Assembly (NCBI GenBank): GCA_964354265.1
Contig: CAYGYY010000028.1
Coordinates: forward strand, 1 to 25,683
Reading direction: 5' to 3'
DNA length: 25,683 nt
DNA from: Fen731 sp964354265
GTDB taxonomy: Bacteria; Actinomycetota; Humimicrobiia; Humimicrobiales; Humimicrobiaceae
The first letter of the stretch is position 1. Every line of letters begins with the position of its first letter. A model generated the notes under the pieces. It was given only the letters and a program-made list of their open reading frames with translations, did not search any database and was not told the origin of the DNA. The position numbers and the translations under genes are program-made. This document shows positions 1-6,007 of the stretch, one piece after another.

Positions 1-1254
1 TTCCCTGATTTGGCCGCTGCCATATACTATAAATTTATTGGTCATTATCTGCGCGAGCCCCATCGGGCCCCTCCAGTGAAGCTTCTGGGTGCTTATACCG
101 ATTTCTGCCCCCATTCCAAACTGACCCCCATCAGTAAATCTTGTGGAAGCATTTACAAAAACAGTTGAAGAATCGCATCCGCAGGTGAAATATATTGAAT
201 TGTTATAATCTGAAGTAATTATTGATTCAGTATGATGCGACCCATATTTGTTTATATGAGAAACTGCATCCTCAATGCTGTCAATTATCTTAACTGCAAT
301 AATCAGGTCAAGATACTCGATATACCAGTCATCTTCATCAGCGGGGGCAGCGTCCGGGAAAATTGCACGGGTTTTACTGCAGGCTCTTATTTTTACATTT
401 TTTGACGCCAGTTTTTCAAGTACTGCCGGCAGTATGCTGTCTGCCACATCGGCATGAACCAGCAATTTTTCTGCAGCATTGCATACACTGGGTCTTTGCG
501 TCTTTGAATTTACAATTATCGAAATGATAGTATCCAGGCTTATCCCATCCAGATTATTGTCAATATAGATATGGCAATTGCCTATGCCTGTCTCTATTAC
601 CGGGACTTTTGAGTTTGACACAACACTATCTATCAGGTTTTTTCCGCCCCTGGGAATAAGCAAATCAACATATTCCCTGAGCTGCATGAGGGTTTCTGCA
701 TCTTCCCTACTGCCGGTAGGTATTATCTGTATTATATCCCGGCAAAGGCCATTCTCTTTTAGTGCTCTCCGCATTATCTCTACAAGTTTCATATTTGTTG
801 CAAGTGCATGGGAGCTTCCACGAAGTATTACACAACTTCCTGCCTTGATACAAAGAACAGCGGCATCAACAGTCACGTTTGGTCTTGCCTCATATATTAT
901 CCCTATCACCCCGAAAGGCACCCTGATGTTTTTGAGTATAAGTCCGTTTGTGAGATTATAACCGAATATCACCTGTCCGACAGGGTCTGCAAGACTTATT
1001 ACATCATTAATACTCTCTGCAATTTTCTCTATCCCCCTCTTTTCAAGCCTTAATCTGTCCAGAAGACTCTCAGAAATGCCGGCATTACGGGAATTATTAA
1101 TGTCAGTATCATTAGCTTCAATGATTTCGTCAGCAGCCCCAATAAGTTCATTTGCAATATCCTGCAGTATTTTATTCTTTAACCGGGTTTTTACTAATGC
1201 AATCTCCGGCGCACATTTTTTTGCTTTTTTTGCAATCTCAATTATTTCATTCAT
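1..1254 (-). CDS. proA: Gamma-glutamyl phosphate reductase, 3' end cut by window edge
   Basis: Second enzyme of proline synthesis: NADPH-dependent reduction of gamma-glutamyl phosphate to glutamate-5-semialdehyde in the cytoplasm. The minus-strand frame is open from 1254 to base 1 (418 codons), close to the usual length of about 417 residues, so only the stop and perhaps a few residues are missing. Seen in the translation: NEIIEIAKKAKK at the start, VIYEARPNVTVDAA-type cofactor region (VIGIIYEARPNVTVD, about 117-130), PRGGKNLI (about 201), and the catalytic-cysteine motif RPSVCNAAEKLL with Cys near 258. The end reads YGSGQIRE, typical of the ProA C-terminus. Start: ATG at 1254 has AGAAAG about 9 nt upstream; an in-frame ATG at 1260 is also possible. 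It follows proB by about 30 bp, giving the standard proBA pair. Confidence 0.95.
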   Translation of the reverse strand, partial: MNEIIEIAKKAKKCAPEIALVKTRLKNKILQDIANELIGAADEIIEANDTDINNSRNAGISESLLDRLRLEKRGIEKIAESINDVISLADPVGQVIFGYNLTNGLILKNIRVPFGVIGIIYEARPNVTVDAAVLCIKAGSCVILRGSSHALATNMKLVEIMRRALKENGLCRDIIQIIPTGSREDAETLMQLREYVDLLIPRGGKNLIDSVVSNSKVPVIETGIGNCHIYIDNNLDGISLDTIISIIVNSKTQRPSVCNAAEKLLVHADVADSILPAVLEKLASKNVKIRACSKTRAIFPDAAPADEDDWYIEYLDLIIAVKIIDSIEDAVSHINKYGSHHTESIITSDYNNSIYFTCGCDSSTVFVNASTRFTDGGQFGMGAEIGISTQKLHWRGPMGLAQIMTNKFIVYGSGQIRE

Positions 1255-1290
1255 GATCATGGCTTTCTGGTAAACATTTTAAAGATTTTA

Positions 1291-2436
1291 TCACTCAAAG
1301 TCATTTTCATCAAAAACAACCATACTGTCCCTGTGTATTATTTCACAACACATTTCCCTTCCGAATTCTTTTAATATCTGGCTTTTATTCTTGCCCATAA
1401 CTTTCGCTATTTCCCCATCAGAAAAATTGCTAAGGCCTTTTGCAATAAGCCGGCCCTGTTGCGAAAATACTTTCAGGGTATCGCCTCTGTTAAAACTTCC
1501 TTCGACTCTTATTACCCCAACAGGCAGGATGCTTTTACCTTTTAATCCTACAGCTTCCTCTGCACCGGAATCCAGATAAATAGCGCCTTTTGTCTGGATA
1601 CCGAAGGCTATCCATCTTTTCATGCTCTTTACTTTTCTTTTAGTCTGTGGGGCAAAAAAGGTCCCGATACTGTCAAACCGTATTATTTTCTCAAGGACAT
1701 TGCTTTGCATGCTGTTGGCAATAACCATTGGTATCCCTGAAAAAGCGCATATCTTTGCTGCTTTCAGCTTTGACACCATACCGCCTGAACTGTAGGCAGA
1801 TCCAATACCTCCGGCAAGACCCTCGATTTCCGGTGTTATCTTATTTACAAATGAGATAAGTTTTGCATCCGGGTTTTCCCTGGGGTCAGAATCATAGAGT
1901 CCGTCAATATCTGAGAGGATTATTAAAAGATCAGCACTGGTCAGGCTTGCTACTAGTGCGCCGAGCCTGTCATTGTCGCCGAATTTTATCTCCTCAACCG
2001 CAACACTGTCATTTTCATTTATTACCGGGACTACTTTAAGGTTAAGAAGGTTTTCAATAGTATTTTTAATATTAAGATACTGGATTCTCCTGGCAGTATC
2101 TTCGCGCGTAAGCAATATCTGGCCTATTTTCATTGAATTTACTGCAAAAAGATCTCCATAAGTGCGCATCAGCTCCACCTGGCCGACTGCAGCTGCTGCC
2201 TGGAGTATCGATATCTCCCTGGGCCTTACACTTATTCCCAGGTATTCAAGACCTGCAGAAATAGCCCCGCTTGTAACTATTATTGTTTCAATCCCGCTCT
2301 CAAACAATACTGCAATTTCCCCGGCGAATTTTTTCATCTTAACCAGGTCCAGACCACCACTGTTCCCGGTGATACTGCTGGACCCTATCTTGACCACGAC
2401 CCGCCTTATCTGTCTGAGATATTTTTTCCTATCCAA
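1291..2436 (-). CDS. proB: Glutamate 5-kinase with C-terminal PUA domain
   Basis: First step of proline synthesis: ATP-dependent phosphorylation of glutamate to gamma-glutamyl phosphate; normally feedback-inhibited by proline. The 381-residue product has the amino-acid-kinase fold: VVVKIGSSS (about 13-21), VPVINENDSV (about 136-145), KFGDNDRLGA (about 151-160) and SSGGMVSKLKAA (about 216-227). The usual family form of the last motif is GTGGMxTKxxAA, so it is slightly varied here. A PUA domain follows from about 283 to 368 (GAIYLDSGAEEAVGLKGKS onward). The start is TTG at 2436, with AAGGA about 10 nt upstream; the next candidate, a GTG inside VVVKIG, would remove the first strand. It lies 30 bp after obg and 30 bp before proA, probably in one transcript. 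Confidence 0.96.
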   Translation of the reverse strand: MDRKKYLRQIRRVVVKIGSSSITGNSGGLDLVKMKKFAGEIAVLFESGIETIIVTSGAISAGLEYLGISVRPREISILQAAAAVGQVELMRTYGDLFAVNSMKIGQILLTREDTARRIQYLNIKNTIENLLNLKVVPVINENDSVAVEEIKFGDNDRLGALVASLTSADLLIILSDIDGLYDSDPRENPDAKLISFVNKITPEIEGLAGGIGSAYSSGGMVSKLKAAKICAFSGIPMVIANSMQSNVLEKIIRFDSIGTFFAPQTKRKVKSMKRWIAFGIQTKGAIYLDSGAEEAVGLKGKSILPVGVIRVEGSFNRGDTLKVFSQQGRLIAKGLSNFSDGEIAKVMGKNKSQILKEFGREMCCEIIHRDSMVVFDENDFE

Positions 2437-2466
2437 GTTTTTTTATTCCTTATTGTTGCCTGGGGC

Positions 2467-3774
2467 TTACTCAGTAAGTTCAAATACAAGGTTTCCGATA
2501 ATAACCGTACTCCCTTCATTTATGCCCATTTTTTTAAGTCTATCACCAATTTTCATCTTTTTTAACTTATATTTAAGGTACTCCAGAGCCTCCCTGTTTT
2601 CAAGGTCTGTCATACCAACCATCTTTTCAAGCTGCCTGTTCTTTACTATAAATTCAGTACCGTCTTTGATTATTTCTATCTTATCTGATTTAAGAGAATC
2701 CTTATCCAGTGTATAATTCCTGAATGTCCCTGCAGACAGCGACCGGGTTTCTTTCAAGGCATCCTGTTCTGTTTTTATAGCTATAATTTTTTCATAGATT
2801 GTTTTAATAAGTTCATCAAGGCCTTCTCCTGATACTGCTGAAATGACTATCACAGGTTTTGCAGCTTTTCTTTTTAAACCTTTTTTTTCTTTATAAAGTA
2901 TGGTCCTGTCTGGAAAAAGGTCCGCCTTATTGATGACAATAATAAAATCTTTTTTAAAAAGAACCCTGTCGTAGAGCTTCAGCTCATTTCTTAGCACTTT
3001 GTAAGTACGGCTGAGGGCATCTTCACCGCTGTCAAGCAATAAAGATGCGTCCAATACCAGTACAAGCAATTCTGCCCTTAGTATATGCCTTAAGAACCTG
3101 TCCCCAAGACCGGTGCCGGAGTGGGCTCCTTCAATAATTCCCGGGATATCAGCCACAACAAATGAATCATCTCCATAACTTATTACTCCAAGATTCGGGG
3201 TAAGTGTTGTGAACGGATAGTCTGCGATTTTTGGCCTGGCTGCAGAAACCCTGCTTATTATAGTAGATTTTCCAGCATTGGGAAAACCGACAAGCGCAGC
3301 ATCGGCGAGTAGCCTGAGCTCAAGTTTTATCCATCTTTCTGCTACCTTCTCCCCTTTTTCTGCAAAGCCCGGGAAACGCCTGAGTTGCGAGACAAAATTC
3401 GCATTGCCTCTCCCTCCTGAACCTCCTGTTGCAGCAATAAAATCAAAGCCCTCTTCATTTAAATCAGCTACTGCAATGTCATCTTCTTTTATGACTGTTC
3501 CAACAGGCACATAAATGACAAGATCTCCACCTCTTCTGCCGTTCCTGTTATTCGGCATACCGGCTTGCCCGTTTACAGCTTTAAAATGGATCTTTTTCTT
3601 AAATCCGATAAGAGTATTGACGCTCCTGGAGGGCCTGATAATAATATTTCCGCCATTCCCGCCATTACCGCCATTTGCAATTTTCTTGTAACTTCCTTTT
3701 AAAAGAAAGAAACTCACCAGGCCGTTCCCCCCATCACCTGCTTTTATATTTATTTGTGCTTCATCTATAAACAT
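2467..3774 (-). CDS. obg: Obg family GTPase with C-terminal OCT domain
   Basis: Ribosome-associated GTPase acting in late 50S assembly and stress control. Domains in 435 residues: glycine-rich Obg fold (1-158), G domain with G1 GFPNAGKST (163-171), G3 DIPGIIEG (209-216), G4 NKAD (282-285) and G5 SAVSGEG (312-318), and an OCT domain from about 360 to the end. The N-terminal stretch after KAGDGGNG differs from the family pattern: where most Obg proteins have FRREKxxPKGGPDGGDGG, this one has SFFLLKGSYKKIANGGNGG, losing the charged/proline part but keeping the glycine repeats. The start is ATG at 3774; upstream is very AT-rich with no strong Shine-Dalgarno. Usually it follows rpmA directly. Here a divergent two-gene cassette intervenes, so obg must have its own promoter (candidate at 3859-3886). 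Confidence 0.97.
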   Translation of the reverse strand: MFIDEAQINIKAGDGGNGLVSFFLLKGSYKKIANGGNGGNGGNIIIRPSRSVNTLIGFKKKIHFKAVNGQAGMPNNRNGRRGGDLVIYVPVGTVIKEDDIAVADLNEEGFDFIAATGGSGGRGNANFVSQLRRFPGFAEKGEKVAERWIKLELRLLADAALVGFPNAGKSTIISRVSAARPKIADYPFTTLTPNLGVISYGDDSFVVADIPGIIEGAHSGTGLGDRFLRHILRAELLVLVLDASLLLDSGEDALSRTYKVLRNELKLYDRVLFKKDFIIVINKADLFPDRTILYKEKKGLKRKAAKPVIVISAVSGEGLDELIKTIYEKIIAIKTEQDALKETRSLSAGTFRNYTLDKDSLKSDKIEIIKDGTEFIVKNRQLEKMVGMTDLENREALEYLKYKLKKMKIGDRLKKMGINEGSTVIIGNLVFELTE

Positions 3775-3828
3775 TGATGTAAAATTCCCAAAATACTTTT
3801 CAAAGATGATTATTTTAATTTAAATACC

Positions 3829-3846
3829 AAAAAATTATAATTTTTT
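3829..3846. repeat. Perfect 18-bp palindrome in divergent intergenic region
   Basis: AAAAAATTATAATTTTTT is its own reverse complement and lies near the middle of the gap between obg (minus) and the TSUP transporter gene (plus). It contains TATAAT in both orientations, so it could be a shared -10 region or an operator for a dimeric regulator, or simply a low-complexity A/T tract. A plus-strand -10 (3836-3841) for the TSUP gene would have only a weak -35. Confidence 0.4.
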
Positions 3847-3858
3847 AAATCATTATAT

Positions 3859-3886
3859 ATTATAATTTAGAATAATTATCTAACAA
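3859..3886 (-). promoter_or_regulatory. Candidate promoter for obg-proB-proA
   Basis: Reading the minus strand, TTGTTA (3886-3881) is followed after 16 nt by a perfect TATAAT (3864-3859), about 85 nt upstream of the obg ATG. The whole divergent gap 3775-3913 is extremely AT-rich, so TATAAT-like sequences arise easily by chance. The biological need for a promoter here is strong because the upstream cassette points the other way. Confidence 0.45.
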
Positions 3887-3913
3887 CATCTATAAAATAT
3901 TTAAAGGCTTTAA

Positions 3914-4756
3914 ATGCTTTTTTTCTTTTATTTATTCCTTATGGGGATATTTGCAGGCCTAATTGGTTCAGTAATAGGAATAGGCGGTGGAGTAATCATT
4001 GTTCCCATTCTTACATTGGCCTTAAAAATCCCGATACATATCGCAATAGGGACCAGCATAATATGCGTACTTGCAACTTCACTTTCTGCATCAATCCGTT
4101 TTTTCAGGAAAAATGTAATCAATGTGGACCTTGGGCTTATGATGGAGATCCCCACTGCCATAGGAGGTATTGCAGGCAGCATTGCAGTTGCTTACCTTAA
4201 AAATGATGTATTGTTTATAATCTTCGGTTGTTTTACCGTGGCTTCAGGACTTTTCACTTATTTTAAAAACCGGTTTACTGGCCTTGTAAATACTTCCATA
4301 AAAAGAAAATCCGACCCTGTTTCCATTTTTAATTCAGAATATTATGATGAATCAACAGGCAAACAGGTGCGCTACAGCATACGGAATGTTCCACATGGTT
4401 CGGCGCTGTCTGTACTTGCGGGTTTTTTTTCAGGACTTCTAGGGGTGGGGGGAGGCATAATAAAAGTCCCTGTAATGAACACTATTATGGACGTCCCTTT
4501 AAAAGTAGCAACTGCAACAAGCAGTTATATGATAGGCATTACTGCAGTAGTTTCATCTATTATCTATTTCTACAATGGCTATATCAGCCCACTTATCACT
4601 ATTCCAGCAGTTATTGGGGTGCTCATTGGGGCAGTTTCAGGTTCATATGCTGCAGGTAAACTCAAAACCAGGTTCCTCATTGTAATTATACTTGTAGTGT
4701 TTATTATAATTGGCATCCTGATGTTTTTGAGGGGATTTGATGTATTAAACTATTGA
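3914..4756 (+). CDS. TSUP family (TauE/SafE-like) membrane permease
   Basis: A probable exporter or importer of sulfur-containing or organic anions; the TSUP family moves sulfite, sulfoacetate, taurine-related and other anions, and the substrate cannot be read from the sequence. The 280-residue protein is almost wholly hydrophobic, with an internal duplication typical of the family: AGLIGSVIGIGGGVIIVP (GIGGG at 22-26) and SGLLGVGGGIIKVP (GVGGG at 177-181). A polar loop of about 50 residues (roughly 118-165) separates the halves. The start ATG has AAAGG 6 nt upstream. It is followed after 10 bp by a DUF1634 gene, a common partner of TSUP genes. The pair is transcribed against all neighbours and sits inside the normally contiguous rpmA-obg junction, suggesting insertion. 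Confidence 0.9.
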   Translation: MLFFFYLFLMGIFAGLIGSVIGIGGGVIIVPILTLALKIPIHIAIGTSIICVLATSLSASIRFFRKNVINVDLGLMMEIPTAIGGIAGSIAVAYLKNDVLFIIFGCFTVASGLFTYFKNRFTGLVNTSIKRKSDPVSIFNSEYYDESTGKQVRYSIRNVPHGSALSVLAGFFSGLLGVGGGIIKVPVMNTIMDVPLKVATATSSYMIGITAVVSSIIYFYNGYISPLITIPAVIGVLIGAVSGSYAAGKLKTRFLIVIILVVFIIIGILMFLRGFDVLNY

Positions 4757-4766
4757 TTTTAGACTC

Positions 4767-5171
4767 ATGACCGATATTAAAAAAAGACAGGAAAAAGTAA
4801 CCCCGGAGAGGGAAAGGCTCAGCAGGTATCTATATATAATAACAATCTGCGGCCTTGCACTTGCAATGGCTTTGATGGTTGCAGGTTTTTTAATCAATAT
4901 CTTTGGCGATTTCGAAATTTCCGGGATTAAAGATTTTGCAATTAATACTATCGGTCCTGAAAAGCTTGAAAAGGCATTAAATGGACCCTCGGCATCAAAG
5001 CTCTTCCTTTTTGAATATGCAGGGATATTTTTTCTAATACTGGTTCCCATAGCAGGCATTGTATGCGCAATTGGATTTTTTGCACATATAAAGAAATATA
5101 ATCTTATGCTTATAGCGATAGCGGTATTGCTTATACTTGCTGCAAGTGCAGTAATAGCTTTTATGAGGTAA
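4767..5171 (+). CDS. DUF1634 family membrane protein
   Basis: A 134-residue protein with three predicted membrane segments (about 24-46, 77-100 and 108-131) after a short basic, charged N-terminus (DIKKRQEKVTPERERLSRYL). The fold and the position directly behind a TSUP permease match DUF1634 proteins, which commonly accompany TauE/SafE-type transporters and are thought to be accessory subunits; the function is unproven. The first segment begins YIITICGLALAMALMVAGFL. Its last 11 bp overlap the end of rpmA on the opposite strand (tail to tail), leaving no room for a conventional terminator between them. Read-through would produce antisense RNA to rpmA and rplU. Confidence 0.82.
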   Translation: MTDIKKRQEKVTPERERLSRYLYIITICGLALAMALMVAGFLINIFGDFEISGIKDFAINTIGPEKLEKALNGPSASKLFLFEYAGIFFLILVPIAGIVCAIGFFAHIKKYNLMLIAIAVLLILAASAVIAFMR

Positions 5172-5415
5172 TAACGTTAACCAGCTTTCCTTTTGTACTG
5201 TTGGAAATAAATTCAACCACTCCATCTGCTTTAGCAAATATTGTATGGTCCCTTCCGATCCCTACATTTATTCCCGGCCTGTATTTAGTTCCCCGCTGCC
5301 TGATTATAATATTGCCGGAAATGACTTTCCCTCCGCCATATACTTTAACGCCTAGATATTTTGGCTTGCTGTCTCTTCCGTTTCTCGAGCTTCCAACACC
5401 TTTTTTACTTGACAT
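5161..5415 (-). CDS. rpmA: 50S ribosomal protein L27
   Basis: Large-subunit protein whose N-terminal arm reaches the peptidyl-transferase centre. The 84-residue sequence begins MSSKKGVGSSRNGRDS, with the conserved KYLGVKVYGG, GNIIIRQRGTKYRPG and VGIGRDHTIFA blocks. There is no N-terminal extension of the type removed by Prp protease in Firmicutes (ending in FF-A before the mature start). A strong GGAGG lies 7 nt before the ATG. It follows rplU by 29 bp as usual. The gene normally downstream, obg, is displaced by the plus-strand TSUP/DUF1634 cassette, and the last 11 bp of rpmA overlap that cassette. Confidence 0.98.
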   Translation of the reverse strand: MSSKKGVGSSRNGRDSKPKYLGVKVYGGGKVISGNIIIRQRGTKYRPGINVGIGRDHTIFAKADGVVEFISNSTKGKLVNVITS

Positions 5416-5444
5416 TTAAATTCCTCCAGAAATCATCGCCCATA

Positions 5445-5759
5445 CTATTTAACATTGATCTTATCTAGATGAAGAAGGGTCAAAAGCGATCTGCTGCCTA
5501 CTTTTCTTTTATATCTTTTTTTGGCTTTATGCTTGAACGCTATTACTTTGTCCCCTTTGAATTGCTTCTTTATTGTAGCATCTACATAAGCTTTATCAAG
5601 AACCGGCGCTCCTATCTGTATCTTATCGCCATCGCTTAAAAGATTTACACCTGTGAGCTTTATCTTATCACCTTCATTGCCTTCTATTCTTTCAACAATG
5701 ATGTCCCTGTCTTCTTCAACCTTATATTGTTTCCCACTGCTTGTAATTACCGCGTAAAT
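5445..5759 (-). CDS. rplU: 50S ribosomal protein L21, ATT start codon
   Basis: A 104-residue large-subunit protein that binds 23S rRNA. The frame reads (start)YAVITSSGKQYKVEED at the N-terminus, then IGAPVLDKAYVDATI, a basic stretch with KHKAKKRYKRKVGSRS, and ends DKINVK followed by TAG. This is a full L21 of normal length (about 103). No methionine codon occurs anywhere in the frame. Upstream, a perfect AAGGAGG is followed by CCCAAA and then ATT TAC GCG, placing ATT exactly where the family's initiating Met precedes YAVI. An in-frame TAA lies seven codons upstream, and no ATG, GTG or TTG falls between it and the conserved start. I therefore call ATT (5759-5757) as the initiator. A single-base sequencing error of ATG would be the alternative. 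Confidence 0.9.
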   Translation of the reverse strand: MYAVITSSGKQYKVEEDRDIIVERIEGNEGDKIKLTGVNLLSDGDKIQIGAPVLDKAYVDATIKKQFKGDKVIAFKHKAKKRYKRKVGSRSLLTLLHLDKINVK

Positions 5760-5784
5760 TTTGGGCCTCCTTAATTAAAATTTA
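5755..5784 (-). promoter_or_regulatory. rplU ribosome-binding site inside an A/U hairpin
   Basis: On the minus strand TAAATTTT (5784-5777) and AAAATTTA (5762-5755) form a perfect 8-bp inverted repeat around a 14-nt loop that contains the whole AAGGAGG. The ATT start codon lies in the 3' arm. The stem would present the Shine-Dalgarno but pair the initiator. All pairs are A-U, so the stem is weak and could be melted by ribosome binding or temperature. Confidence 0.5.
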
Positions 5785-5790
5785 TTCACT

Positions 5791-5828
5791 GTTCTTAAGT
5801 CCATGTTTATCGTTCTTAAGGTAAACAT
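5791..5828 (-). promoter_or_regulatory. Structured rplU leader with direct repeat and hairpin
   Basis: The rplU 5' leader has two exact copies of CTTAAGAAC (plus-strand GTTCTTAAG at 5791-5799 and 5812-5820). The upstream copy sits in the 12-nt loop of a perfect 7-bp hairpin, ATGTTTA/TAAACAT (arms 5803-5809 and 5822-5828). Ribosomal-protein mRNAs often carry autoregulatory leaders, so this may bind L21 or L27; I cannot match it to a known leader family. Confidence 0.4.
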
Positions 5829-5873
5829 AAACCGATAATTATTCAAAACTTTTCTATAAAATGGCAAATTGGT

Positions 5874-5903
5874 AATTTATCATACATTAGCACATCCTGT
5901 CAA
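5874..5903 (-). promoter_or_regulatory. Candidate sigma-70-type promoter for rplU-rpmA
   Basis: A perfect TTGACA (5903-5898, minus strand) is followed by TAAATT after 18 nt (5879-5874), or by GATAAA after 16 nt. It would give a leader of about 110 nt before the ATT start and matches the 248-bp gap after rng, the largest non-coding gap between minus-strand neighbours here. The rest of the gap (5904-6007) holds only the inverted repeat noted after rng. Confidence 0.5.
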
Positions 5904-5954
5904 TATCCAGTCTCCTACTGGTCTTCCACTGTATTCAGCCGGTTTTTCAAATTA

Positions 5955-5997
5955 TTATAAATAGATTATAAGTTGATAATCAACAAACTATTTATAA
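5955..5997 (-). other. A/T-rich inverted repeat after rng, possible terminator
   Basis: Just downstream of the rng stop, the minus strand reads GTTGAT-T-ATCAAC (5984-5972), a 6-bp stem with a 1-base centre, flanked by AAATAG and CTATTT that can also pair. A clean run of U residues is not present after the stem, so this may be a weak terminator or an mRNA 3' end stabiliser. Confidence 0.3.
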
Positions 5998-6007
5998 CTT
6001 TTTATAG

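Noticed and set aside
578..961. Plus-strand open frames opposite proA
   Set aside because: The minus strand here encodes continuous, well-conserved ProA; the plus frames are shadows.
2162..2716. Plus-strand open frame of 184 codons across proB and obg
   Set aside because: Antisense to two well-supported genes and their junction; low-complexity hydrophobic composition without motifs.
5445..5770. rplU as a pseudogene or frameshifted gene
   Set aside because: The full L21 sequence is intact from the YAVI start to the stop with no frame break; only the start codon is unusual and its Shine-Dalgarno is perfect.
5955..5997. Strong intrinsic terminator after rng
   Set aside because: The stem is short and A/T-rich and is not followed by a clear U-run; kept only as a weak possible terminator.
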